NCBI GenBank assembly: GCA_023460315.1
Contig: JAEWQO010000113.1
Location: 41,918-105,917, forward strand
Direction: 5' to 3'
DNA: 64,000 nt
From: Actinomycetes bacterium
Lineage (GTDB): Bacteria; Actinomycetota; Coriobacteriia; Coriobacteriales; Eggerthellaceae
Shown here: positions 1 through 7,303 of the stretch, one piece after another
Layout: every line of letters begins with the position of its first letter
How positions within the stretch are numbered: the first letter of the stretch is position 1
Position numbers and translations under genes: made by a program
Notes under the pieces: generated by a model
What the model saw: only the letters and a program-made list of their open reading frames with translations
What the model was told of the DNA's origin: nothing
Database searches by the model: none

Positions 1-1
1 C

Positions 2-538
2 ACCTCGTTTGGCTACGAGTTCGTGCCAGCCGCAGCGCAGGAGCTCACGTATCGCGTCGATTACCGAACGTTCAGAAAAAAGGGAGATTTTGCCGACTAT
101 GTCAGCCTGTTCGAAGATGGCGGCTGGCACCATGTTTCCGGTTCGTTCTGGTCGGGTACCCAGTATTTCGTGCGTCTCCGCCCCGATGTCGCTGATGACA
201 TATTCTCTGACGATGCCAGCAAAGCCGCTCGCTATCGTCGGACCAGCGGCTTATGGTTGACGCTCTTTCTCTGCTATGCCGCTCTCTTGTTTACCTCCTC
301 TATGAACAATGGGGTGCATGACGTTTCCTTTCTGCATTGGCAGGATCTGTACTACACGCCGGGGTTGTGGGAAAAAACGGGGCTCGAATTCTGGCGTGCA
401 TTTCTTTTTGAAACGCCCTTTGCTCTTGGAAGGGGACTTTCCGGTTCCGTCATGGTGATTGTGACAGGGGTATTTGCCTATCAGGCGATACGAACGTTTC
501 TTGCAGGGAGACGCGCACGATATGGTTCAGCGCGCTAG
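2..538 (+). CDS. DUF2812 family membrane protein, C-terminal part (cut by window start)
   Basis: The reading frame is open from the first bases of the window, so the true start lies upstream. The first ~55 visible residues (GYEF...YRVDYR...DYVSLFEDGGWHHV) have the pattern of the DUF2812 domain, found in small Gram-positive membrane proteins often encoded with PadR-type regulators. Two hydrophobic segments follow (around LTLFLCYAALLFTSS and VMVIVTGVFAYQAI) and a short basic tail, so this is a membrane protein with a cytoplasmic N-terminal domain. The function of the family is not known to me. No partner can be seen because the 5' context is missing. Family call fairly sure; role unknown. Confidence 0.7.
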   Translation, partial: TSFGYEFVPAAAQELTYRVDYRTFRKKGDFADYVSLFEDGGWHHVSGSFWSGTQYFVRLRPDVADDIFSDDASKAARYRRTSGLWLTLFLCYAALLFTSSMNNGVHDVSFLHWQDLYYTPGLWEKTGLEFWRAFLFETPFALGRGLSGSVMVIVTGVFAYQAIRTFLAGRRARYGSAR

Positions 539-976
539 AATGACGACAGACAGGGGCGGACGATGGTCTGCGGGAGAACTAACTGTCGCTATTGCCGCAC
601 CTTCTCCTTGTTCTGAACCGTGGGCGGCATCGGACGACAAGACGCGCGACGGGCCGAGTCTTTTGCCAGGAACGAGCTGCCCGCCCAGAGAGGGCTATCC
701 GCCAGGGACGGGCTATCCTGCCAGGAGAGGGCTGTCCGTCGCATGAAGGGACTTGTTGGGCTGCGGGAGAATCCGCGTTGTCACTTGGGATTCGTGACGT
801 TTCTGATCTTGTTGGCCTTTTTGAAGCCAGCGAGGGCTTAGTTTTGAAGATACGCCGAATACCGCGTTCATCAGATGCCCGATTCGTGCCGAAGCTCTAA
901 ACTGGTCGGCGACGATAAATGCAACAGGGCGTGTGTAGTGCCGCCCGCGTGAATAGAGCCGCGTGAAAGGATTACC
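539..976. other. 438-bp intergenic region with a short imperfect tandem repeat
   Basis: No open frame here looks like a gene. The one visible structure is an imperfect array of an 18-19 bp unit (GGGCTATCCGCCAGGGAC and variants), about four copies at 674-742. The promoter of the following gene should lie in the 3' part, but I see no convincing -35/-10 pair. Confidence 0.5.
674..742. repeat. Imperfect tandem repeat, ~18-19 bp unit, about 4 copies
   Basis: Successive units begin at about 674, 692, 710 and 729 and share the core GGGCTATCC(T)GCCAGG. The first and last copies are the most diverged. The repeat lies between genes and has no obvious coding role. Confidence 0.6.
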
Positions 977-1678
977 ATGTCTGATCGTATTGTGGAAAGT
1001 TCGGATGTCGAGGTTCCGGAGATTCCCGAAATCCTTGAGAAGGTGTTGCTGTTCTCTCTTGATGAGGCAAAAGAGAAGATGCAGCAGGGTGCTGAGGTTA
1101 TTCCTTTCACCGCTTTGGCCGTTAAGGAGAATCTGTTTATCGAGAGCCATCCTGGAGAAACCGCCGAAGAGTGCTTCAATTTCGCCCGCCACACGGTTCA
1201 AAACGCCCGTGGCGCTGAAGCCTATGCGCTTTGCTACGACGGTTACGTTGAAGTCGACGAGGGAACAAGAGATGCCCTCATTGCCGAAGGAGGAATTCCC
1301 GGCGAGGGCAGCGGATTTGCCGTTGGATATCTCTACGAGGTAGGCGATAACGATTCGGTTGTGTTTGAAGCGGAGCCCGCCTTTATCGGGGACGCGCCAA
1401 ACTTCATGGCCGACCTCAAGGAGGCGGCCCGCTACGATGACGACGAGATCGAGGAGCGCTATCTCGCGGACGAGGCCGAGGAAGACGTCGAGGACGAAGA
1501 CGGGGAAGCTGCGAAGGCTGCCGGAGTCAACGGCGCTGAAGCAGATGACGTGGATGCCGCCGGTGCTGACGCCACCGCTGTCTCCGTTGCCGCCACCGAT
1601 GTCGACGCCGTTGCCGCCACTGGCACCGATGCTGCTGGTACCGACGCTGCTGGTACCGCTGCGGCCGCGGAGGAATAA
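977..1678 (+). CDS. Hypothetical protein with acidic, Ala/Asp-rich C-terminus
   Basis: A 233-residue protein starting at an ATG preceded by GAAAGGA. Residues 1-150 look like a compact soluble domain (no signal peptide, no membrane segment) that I cannot assign to a family. Residues ~150-175 are highly acidic (DDDEIEERYLADEAEEDVEDED). The last ~50 residues are low complexity, alternating Ala, Asp, Val and Thr with a repeated AAGTD unit. The tail looks like a disordered acidic extension. The gene stands alone between two long intergenic stretches, and the long open frame on the opposite strand is best read as its shadow. I do not recognise a function. Confidence 0.7.
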   Translation: MSDRIVESSDVEVPEIPEILEKVLLFSLDEAKEKMQQGAEVIPFTALAVKENLFIESHPGETAEECFNFARHTVQNARGAEAYALCYDGYVEVDEGTRDALIAEGGIPGEGSGFAVGYLYEVGDNDSVVFEAEPAFIGDAPNFMADLKEAARYDDDEIEERYLADEAEEDVEDEDGEAAKAAGVNGAEADDVDAAGADATAVSVAATDVDAVAATGTDAAGTDAAGTAAAAEE

Positions 1679-1948
1679 GGCTCTGTCTCCGGCAGCGCCC
1701 ACGAGAGCTGAAATCTTCCCTGACGGCGAACGAAATCCGCCATCAGAGGAAGTGTCGGCAGATTCATGAGGGTGGCTTTGCAGCCCGGGCAAGGGTCCGG
1801 GGAAATGCTCCGTGGCATACATGAAGCCTGTAAGCACGTGTCTTTGACGGACACGGGAACAACCGATCATCCCTTGCCTTGCCCTTTGCTTCTGCTTTGG
1901 CTTCTGCTTGGTGACCAGCAGGTGAGCGTTTTCTGAGCAGGTGACTTT

Positions 1949-1978
1949 CGACCGATGTTTCACGTGAAACATCGGTCG
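1949..1978. promoter_or_regulatory. parS: parS centromere site 1 (ParB-binding), intergenic
   Basis: The 16-mer TGTTTCACGTGAAACA at 1956-1971 matches the widely conserved bacterial parS consensus exactly. It sits at the centre of a perfect 30-bp palindrome (1949-1978). It is the closest of the four sites to the rpsF-ssb-rpsR-rplI-dnaB block, which is commonly origin-proximal. ParB would load here and spread to recruit SMC and segregate the origin region. Confidence 0.92.
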
Positions 1979-1990
1979 TTTCATAGAGGG

Positions 1991-2228
1991 TGCCTGTTCC
2001 TTTTGCCTCCCTCGTTCTCCCATCCTTCCCACCTCTCCCGTCCCTCCGCCCCCTCCCTCCCTCCCTCCCTTCATCCATCCCTCTCGTCCTCCCACTTCCT
2101 TATTACGGTAACTCAGCCCGAATCGGGTATAGCAAGGGGTTTTGCGGCCTCCCATCTCCTCGTCCTCCCACTCCTCCTCCCATCTCTCCATCCTCTCCCA
2201 TCCTCCCTCGTTCTCCTTGCTGTGCTGC
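1991..2228. repeat. Pyrimidine-rich low-complexity tracts (two blocks)
   Basis: Two blocks (about 1991-2102 and 2145-2228) are nearly all C and T on the + strand, with short CCCTCC/CCTCCCAT repeats. They are separated by ~40 bp of ordinary sequence. Such strand-asymmetric tracts can form unusual DNA structures; nothing suggests they are coding. Confidence 0.7.
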
Positions 2229-2569
2229 TCGTGGTGTGGTTGGTCCTTTGTGCAGCCGAACGTCCGCAGGGGCGGTTTTGGTGAGAGGCGACTGCACCCA
2301 TCTGAATGCAGGAAGGTTTCGAGGCCTCCCATCGCACGCGCCGGAATTCTGCTAGGACTGCGCAAACAACGTGTGTGAATACTGCTGGGCCATTGCGGGA
2401 AATGCATTGAGTTGCGAGAAGGTTATGGCAGATTCCGGTTATCGTTTTGCCAAAACGCCATGGTATGATGCGAGTACAAGCTGCTTAGCGATAACGAATG
2501 GGAGCAGGTTGCATGGAGCGGGCGAGTGTGGCGAAACCGTGGGCACCTTGTTGAGCCAGCAGTATCACC

Positions 2570-2598
2570 TTGTTTTCGACAAAGTGTTTTGCTAAGAT
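2570..2598 (+). promoter_or_regulatory. Promoter of the rpsF operon
   Basis: The hexamer TTGTTT (2570-2575), a 17-bp spacer and TAAGAT (2593-2598) with a TGC extended -10 form a good sigma-70-type promoter. Transcription would start near 2605, giving a leader of about 70 nt before rpsF. Confidence 0.6.
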
Positions 2599-2611
2599 AA
2601 TCCGGTTATTT

Positions 2612-2655
2612 TCCTGTCCCGGGTTATACGCCTTCACCAGCCCCGGGGCCGTAAA
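2612..2655 (+). promoter_or_regulatory. Candidate S6:S18 autoregulatory leader hairpin
   Basis: The rpsF leader can pair a CCCGGG block (2618-2623) with the CCCCGGGG block (2641-2648), followed by CCG just before the Shine-Dalgarno. In many bacteria the rpsF leader carries an RNA motif bound by the S6:S18 complex to repress the operon. Position and CCG-bearing hairpin fit, but I could not test it against the covariance model. Confidence 0.35.
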
Positions 2656-2674
2656 GTCCAAAGGAGGTGAGCTG

Positions 2675-2968
2675 ATGAAGGCTTATGAATTGCTGTTTTT
2701 TGTTTCCCCAACGATCGATGGCGACGCACGCGCCGCTGTGATGAAACGTATAGATACCGTCGTTGCCGATGCCAAGGGCACGGTGGACAATATCGAAGAA
2801 TGGGGCAAACGCAAACTCGCTTACGAAATCAACGGTCTAACCGACGGTGACTACATTCTCATCGATTTTCATGCGGATCCTGCAAACGTTGCCGAGCTTG
2901 ATCGTGTTCTGCGCATCACCGATGCCGTGGAGCGTCACATGATTGTCAAGCGTACGGATCGCGACTAG
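2675..2968 (+). CDS. rpsF: 30S ribosomal protein bS6
   Basis: Ribosomal protein bS6, 97 residues, which binds 16S rRNA with bS18 in the platform of the 30S subunit. The sequence (MKAYELLFFVSP...WGKRKLAYEINGLTDGDY) is typical, including the conserved W-G-KRKLAY-I segment. The ATG at 2675 is chosen because AAGGAGGTGA lies just upstream and the family starts here; an in-frame ATG at 2570 is in the promoter. It is first in the rpsF-ssb-rpsR-rplI cluster, the usual bacterial order. Confidence 0.97.
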   Translation: MKAYELLFFVSPTIDGDARAAVMKRIDTVVADAKGTVDNIEEWGKRKLAYEINGLTDGDYILIDFHADPANVAELDRVLRITDAVERHMIVKRTDRD

Positions 2969-3026
2969 GCATCACGCACCCGGGGGCGCGGGGAAGTGGC
3001 GCCCAGCATGGAAAGAGGTAGAAGAC

Positions 3027-3473
3027 ATGAGCATTAACCGAGTTATTATCAGTGGAAACCTGACACGTGATCCTGAGTTGCGCTCGACGGCGGGCGGTTT
3101 GCCGGTGCTTGGGTTTGGCGTGGCGGTCAACGACCGTCGCAAGAACCAGCAGACCGGCGAATGGGAAGATTATCCGAACTTCATCGATTGCACGATGTTC
3201 GGAACCCGCGCCGAGAGCCTTTCCCGTTACCTGGCAAAGGGCACAAAGGTGTCCATCGAAGGCAAACTCCGCTGGAGCCAATGGGAACGCGACGGCCAGA
3301 AGCGCAGCAAGATCGAAGTGATCGTGGATGAGCTGGAGTTCATGTCGAGCCGCAACGATTCGTCATCCCATGGCGGTCATACGGGCGGCTATTCCACTCC
3401 GCGCCAAGCTCCTGCAGCGGCGCCGGTGGTCGATGCCTCTTCATCGGTCTATGACGAAGACATCCCGTTCTAA
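3027..3473 (+). CDS. ssb: Single-stranded DNA-binding protein
   Basis: SSB, 148 residues, coats single-stranded DNA in replication and repair and recruits partners through its tail. Residues 1-105 are the OB fold (MSINRVIISGNLTRDPELRST..., then YPNFIDCTMFG). A Ser/Gly/Ala-rich linker leads to the acidic tip DEDIPF, which matches the family's partner-binding DDDIPF motif. The start at 3027 is chosen by homology and the AGAGGTAGAAG upstream. The gene lies between the two ribosomal protein genes whose products bind each other, as in most bacteria. Confidence 0.97.
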   Translation: MSINRVIISGNLTRDPELRSTAGGLPVLGFGVAVNDRRKNQQTGEWEDYPNFIDCTMFGTRAESLSRYLAKGTKVSIEGKLRWSQWERDGQKRSKIEVIVDELEFMSSRNDSSSHGGHTGGYSTPRQAPAAAPVVDASSSVYDEDIPF

Positions 3474-3496
3474 GCGAAATGAAAGAGGTTTATAAA

Positions 3497-3757
3497 ATGT
3501 CCGATTACGCGAAGCAGCCGCGTCGCAAGTACTGCCAATTCTGCAAAGAAGACACGCAGTACATCGACTACAAAGACACGCAAATGCTGCGTAAATACGT
3601 TACCGATCGCGGTAAGATCAAGCCGCGCCGGGTGACGGGTGCCTGCACCCAGCACCAGCGCGACGTCGCCAACGCTATCAAGCGGGCCCGTGAGATGGCT
3701 TTGATGCCTTACGCGGTTCCTGCCGTCAGCGGTCGCGGCGATCGCCGCAGCCGTTAG
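3497..3757 (+). CDS. rpsR: 30S ribosomal protein bS18 (zinc-binding form)
   Basis: Ribosomal protein bS18, 86 residues, partner of bS6 on the 30S platform. It carries CQFC near the N-terminus and CTQH after RRVTGA, a Cys-x2-Cys plus Cys-x2-His set, so this is the zinc-binding (C+) form. The start at 3497 (MSDYAKQ) is preferred over the ATG at 3479 because the AAAGAGG Shine-Dalgarno (3481-3487) overlaps the latter. Only 23 nt separate it from ssb. Confidence 0.95.
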   Translation: MSDYAKQPRRKYCQFCKEDTQYIDYKDTQMLRKYVTDRGKIKPRRVTGACTQHQRDVANAIKRAREMALMPYAVPAVSGRGDRRSR

Positions 3758-3772
3758 GCGCAAGGAGGTACC

Positions 3773-4345
3773 ATGAAAGTCATCCTGCTCCAAGAAGTGA
3801 AGGGCAAAGGCGGAGAAGGCGATGTCGTTGACGTCGCCCGCGGCTTTGCTAACAATTATCTGATTCCTCGCAACATCGCCGTTCTCGCGACGAAGGGCAA
3901 TCTCAAGCAGCTCGAGCAGCGCAAGCACAACATCGCCAAGCGCGAGGAGACTCGTCTTGCCGATGCGAACAAGCTGAAGGAAACGCTTGAGGGAACCGTC
4001 GTCAAAGTGGACGCCAAGATTGGCGAAGAAGGCCAGCTGTTCGGGTCTATCACGTCAGCGATGATCGTTGACGCCATCAAGGCGGCCATCGATCTTGACA
4101 TCGATAGGCGGAGTGTTGAGCTTGGCCATGCCATCAAGACGGCAGGCATCCACGAAGTGGACATCTCTCTGTACCGGGGGATTAGAACCTCGGTCAAGCT
4201 GGTCGTCGGCGACATGCCGGTTGAGGAGGCTGTCGAAGAGGTTTCGGTCGACGTTTCCGCCGAGGCTGTGTCCGAGGATGGGTCTGAAGTTCTGGTCGTC
4301 GAGACCGAAGAGCTGTCGGCGAAAGCCGAGGCACCTGCCGAATAG
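3773..4345 (+). CDS. rplI: 50S ribosomal protein bL9 with acidic C-terminal extension
   Basis: Ribosomal protein bL9 of the large subunit. Residues 1-50 are the N-terminal RNA-binding domain (MKVILLQEVKGKGGEGDVVDVARGFANNYLIP), followed by the long connecting helix and the C-terminal domain ending near residue 148. The protein is 190 residues against the usual ~150. The extra ~40 residues are acidic (EEAVEEVSVDVSAEAVSEDGSEV...) and look disordered. An AAGGAGGT sits six bases before the ATG. This is the last gene of the ribosomal cluster and is followed by a strong terminator. Confidence 0.97.
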   Translation: MKVILLQEVKGKGGEGDVVDVARGFANNYLIPRNIAVLATKGNLKQLEQRKHNIAKREETRLADANKLKETLEGTVVKVDAKIGEEGQLFGSITSAMIVDAIKAAIDLDIDRRSVELGHAIKTAGIHEVDISLYRGIRTSVKLVVGDMPVEEAVEEVSVDVSAEAVSEDGSEVLVVETEELSAKAEAPAE

Positions 4346-4397
4346 CACGGCAATCGGCAAAAGAGCTTTCCACTGCATCTTATTGTGGAAAGTGGGG

Positions 4398-4439
4398 AAA
4401 ATTCCCTTCGCCCTGATGATGGGGCGGAGGGAATTTTTT
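4398..4439 (+). terminator. Rho-independent terminator after rplI
   Basis: A stem of AAATTCCCTTCGCCC with GGGCGGAGGGAATTT, a 7-nt loop and a run of six T follows rplI by ~50 nt. It closes the rpsF-rplI unit and separates it from dnaB. Confidence 0.9.
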
Positions 4440-4552
4440 GTTTCGGTGGAGAACAGGGGGAGGGGAAAACACTCAAAATAAATGCGTGAACTGCGGTTAT
4501 AAGTACGCTACTATGGGTTTCTACCATGATTGCGAGGAAGGGTTCCAAAAGC

Positions 4553-5977
4553 ATGCCAACAGCGAGTCAACCAGCCTATAACTCGAAAGATTTCTCTGCC
4601 GGATCGAGAGAGCAGGCTTCCTCGAGGACCAAGCAGCAGCCTCAGAACATTGAGGCGGAGAAATCTGTCTTGGCTGCATGCATACTCAACCAGGAAGCGG
4701 TTGAGGAACTCATGCTCAAGCTCCGTCCGGAAAACTTTTATCGCCCGGCGCATCGCATCATCTTTGAGGCTATCTGCGATCTCAACGCGAGGCGTATTCC
4801 TGTCGATCAGATATCGCTGGCTGACACGCTGAATGCTACCGGGCAACTTGAGGCGGTGGGCGGAAAGTCGTATCTCATCGAGCTTGCCGACAACACGTTT
4901 GCCCTGACAAATTGGCAGAATCATGCGGACATCGTGAAGAGGACGTCCATCCTTCGAGAGCTGATCTATGCATCCGCGTCCATCACCGCTCTTGCCTATG
5001 ACGCTCCCGACAATTTGGACGAAGTGGTCGAAGAAGCTGAAAAAACTCTGTTTGGGGTAACTGAGAAGCGCGTGTCGTCGACGTTTGCCAAGATGGACAC
5101 CTTGCTTACCGAAGCGTTCGAGGAGATAACCAAGCTCGCCGAGCAGAAAAATCATATGGCCGGCGTGCCGACGGGATTCAAAGACGCCGATGACCTGTTC
5201 CATGGCTTTCGCGGAGGCGATCTGGTCATTCTGGCTGCTCGACCCGGTGTTGGCAAGACGTCGTTTGCGCTCAACATGGCGGTCAACGCGGCAAAGTCAG
5301 GCGCGGCCGTCGCGTTCTTCTCTTTGGAAATGAGTGCCGGCCAGCTGGTCCAGCGCATCCTTTGCGCGGAAGCCCGGGTGAGCCTTTCGAAGATTCGAGC
5401 GGGATTCATCTCCGAAGGCGACTGGGGAGCCATCGCCGATGCGTCGAACACCCTTTCGAAGCTCGACCTCTACATAGACGATTCCCCGGGACTCTCCATT
5501 CTTGAGGCGCGGGCAAAAGCGCGCCGCGAGTTGCGTCGAGCTGAAGGCAAAGGGCTCATCATCGTTGACTATTTGCAGCTCATGCAGCCCCCGCAAACGC
5601 GCCGCGACGGCAATCGAGCCGTTGAGGTCGGTGAGATATCGCGCGGTCTCAAGGTTCTCGCGAAAGAGATGAACATGCCCGTCATAGCCCTTTCTCAGCT
5701 ATCGCGCGCCGTTGAAATGCGTGGCAAGAAGCGCCCGATGCTTTCTGACTTGCGTGAGTCTGGCTCTATCGAGCAGGATGCTGACATCGTCATGTTCATC
5801 GATCGGAGCATGGACGAGGTGGAGGCGGAAAGCGACGACCGTCCCGATCTGGGGGCGGCAGAGCTCATCGTCGCCAAACACCGCAACGGGCCGACGCGCG
5901 ACATTCCCCTGGCATTCAACCCCGAATACACTCGCTTCATGGATTTCATCGACGATTCGCGCGCGGGAGGCTTTTAG
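4553..5977 (+). CDS. dnaB: Replicative DNA helicase DnaB
   Basis: Hexameric replicative helicase, 474 residues from the start used here. The N-terminal DnaB domain (PQNIEAEKSVLAACILN...) occupies ~25-130. The C-terminal RecA-like ATPase carries Walker A (ARPGVGKTSFALNMA), Walker B (GLIIVDYLQLM) and the later LSQLSR and R-E-S-G motifs. I prefer the ATG at 4553 because GAGGAAGGG lies ~10 nt upstream; an in-frame ATG at 4526 would add nine residues but sits close to a possible -10 (TACTAT, 4509-4514). No intein is present. It follows the ribosomal cluster after its own terminator, a common arrangement. Confidence 0.97.
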   Translation: MPTASQPAYNSKDFSAGSREQASSRTKQQPQNIEAEKSVLAACILNQEAVEELMLKLRPENFYRPAHRIIFEAICDLNARRIPVDQISLADTLNATGQLEAVGGKSYLIELADNTFALTNWQNHADIVKRTSILRELIYASASITALAYDAPDNLDEVVEEAEKTLFGVTEKRVSSTFAKMDTLLTEAFEEITKLAEQKNHMAGVPTGFKDADDLFHGFRGGDLVILAARPGVGKTSFALNMAVNAAKSGAAVAFFSLEMSAGQLVQRILCAEARVSLSKIRAGFISEGDWGAIADASNTLSKLDLYIDDSPGLSILEARAKARRELRRAEGKGLIIVDYLQLMQPPQTRRDGNRAVEVGEISRGLKVLAKEMNMPVIALSQLSRAVEMRGKKRPMLSDLRESGSIEQDADIVMFIDRSMDEVEAESDDRPDLGAAELIVAKHRNGPTRDIPLAFNPEYTRFMDFIDDSRAGGF

Positions 5978-6016
5978 ACCATCGTCTTGAAGGGGGGTTC
6001 GCGTTACACTGTGCCC

Positions 6017-7303
6017 ATGTCGAAAACGCTCACATTCATTCACGCCGCCGACCTTCACCTCGGTGCGCCGTTTCGTGGGCTTCGTGCGCTGTCCGACGCA
6101 TGGGCTAACCGTTTGCTCTCCGCCATACCGGAGGCATACGACCGCATTGTCGATGCCGCCATTGCCCGCAAGGTTGATTTTGTCGTCATAGCGGGCGACA
6201 TATTCGACAGCGCGCGCGCATCCTATGCTGACTACCTGCATTTCTTCGAAGGGCTGAGGCGGCTTGACAAAGAGGGAATTCCCGTTTATCTGGTGACGGG
6301 CAATCATGATCCGCTCACGTCCTGGCAACATGATTTTTTCGCCCTTCCTGCCAACACCGTCATGCTTCCGGCAGACAAGCCAGGCTTTTTGCTCTACGAG
6401 AGAGCGGGAGAGCCGCTCTGCCTGGTGGGGGGGCGGGGCTATTACAATCAGACGTGGCCTGCCGACGAGGATATTGCCCAAGGCATAACGCGGCAAGCTG
6501 CGGAAGCGTCTCTCGGGGAAAGCAACCCCCATGCTTCTCAGGCGCCTTTTGCTATTGGCATCCTTCATACCGGCCTTGATCTTGATCCGGTCAAAGCCCC
6601 GACGAATCCCCAGGCCCTTCTGCACGCGGGCATGGATTACTGGGCCCTTGGCCATATCCATCTCAGGCATGTCGTGCCCTCCCTCGATGATCCCCGGGTC
6701 GTTTTCTCGGGATGCATCCAAGGCAGGGACATCAAGGAAACAGGCGAGCGCGGCGTCTTCTTGGTCACGCTGTCCGAAGGGCTGCCGAATCGACTCGAAT
6801 TCATACCCACGGCAAGTGTCGTGTGGCAGCGCGTAAGCGTCGATGCCGGCGATTGCTCGACCCTGTCTGATGTGACCGACAAGGTGATGCGCGCGCTGTT
6901 CCGAGAAAATGGCAAGGCACACTGCGAGGAGATGTGCGTTCGCGTCACGCTGACAGGCGTGTCTCCCCTTCATTCAGTTCTCGAGCGCCCGGGAGTTCTT
7001 GAGGACCTGCGCAAGCACATCAACGACTCCTACCCGTTGTTTTTCTGTGATGCGCTGATTGACGAAACGCTTTCGCCGCGGGACAAGGATGCCCTCCGGC
7101 GCGAAGGCCTGTTCCCCTCGGTGTTTCTTCAGGTTGCGGAATCTCTTCGCGCAGACCAAGAAGGGATGATCGCCTTTTTGCAGGAAGAGTTCCTCAAGAA
7201 GAACATGCAGTTGCCCCGATCGTGCGCCCGCCGCGTGGGCGACCTTGCCGAGCGCGCCGAGAACCAGGTGCTTGACCTGCTTGCAAGAGGCGAAGACCGA
7301 TGA
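6017..7303 (+). CDS. yhaO: DNA repair exonuclease, YhaO/SbcD-like metallophosphoesterase
   Basis: A 428-residue calcineurin-like phosphoesterase of the Mre11/SbcD/YhaO type, predicted to cut DNA ends with its ATPase partner. All metal-binding motifs are visible: HAADLHLG (D-x-H), IAGDIFDS (G-D), VTGNHDP (G-N-H-D) and ALGHIHLR (G-H-x-H). The C-terminal ~130 residues are the capping region. The start is uncertain: ATG 6017 gives the family N-terminus, while GTG 6011 and TTG 5987 are in frame, and an AAGGGGGG lies at ~5990. The stop overlaps the start of the next gene by 4 nt, so the two are translationally coupled. The gene symbol is by analogy with the Bacillus pair. Confidence 0.85.
   Translation: MSKTLTFIHAADLHLGAPFRGLRALSDAWANRLLSAIPEAYDRIVDAAIARKVDFVVIAGDIFDSARASYADYLHFFEGLRRLDKEGIPVYLVTGNHDPLTSWQHDFFALPANTVMLPADKPGFLLYERAGEPLCLVGGRGYYNQTWPADEDIAQGITRQAAEASLGESNPHASQAPFAIGILHTGLDLDPVKAPTNPQALLHAGMDYWALGHIHLRHVVPSLDDPRVVFSGCIQGRDIKETGERGVFLVTLSEGLPNRLEFIPTASVVWQRVSVDAGDCSTLSDVTDKVMRALFRENGKAHCEEMCVRVTLTGVSPLHSVLERPGVLEDLRKHINDSYPLFFCDALIDETLSPRDKDALRREGLFPSVFLQVAESLRADQEGMIAFLQEEFLKKNMQLPRSCARRVGDLAERAENQVLDLLARGEDR

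Larger units (their letters stand above)
1679..2569. other. ~890-bp gene-free region with a parS site and pyrimidine-rich tracts
   Basis: The region between the acidic protein gene and the rpsF promoter has no credible gene. It holds a parS palindrome (1949-1978) and two strongly pyrimidine-biased tracts on the + strand (about 1991-2102 and 2145-2228). The open frames crossing it are made of low-complexity GGRE/PPSL-type residues produced by those tracts. Confidence 0.6.

Noticed and set aside
713..2407. 564-codon open frame on the minus strand
   Set aside because: It is antisense to the acidic protein gene and then crosses the pyrimidine tracts and parS, giving GGRE/WEEEWEDEE low complexity with no family features or ribosome site.
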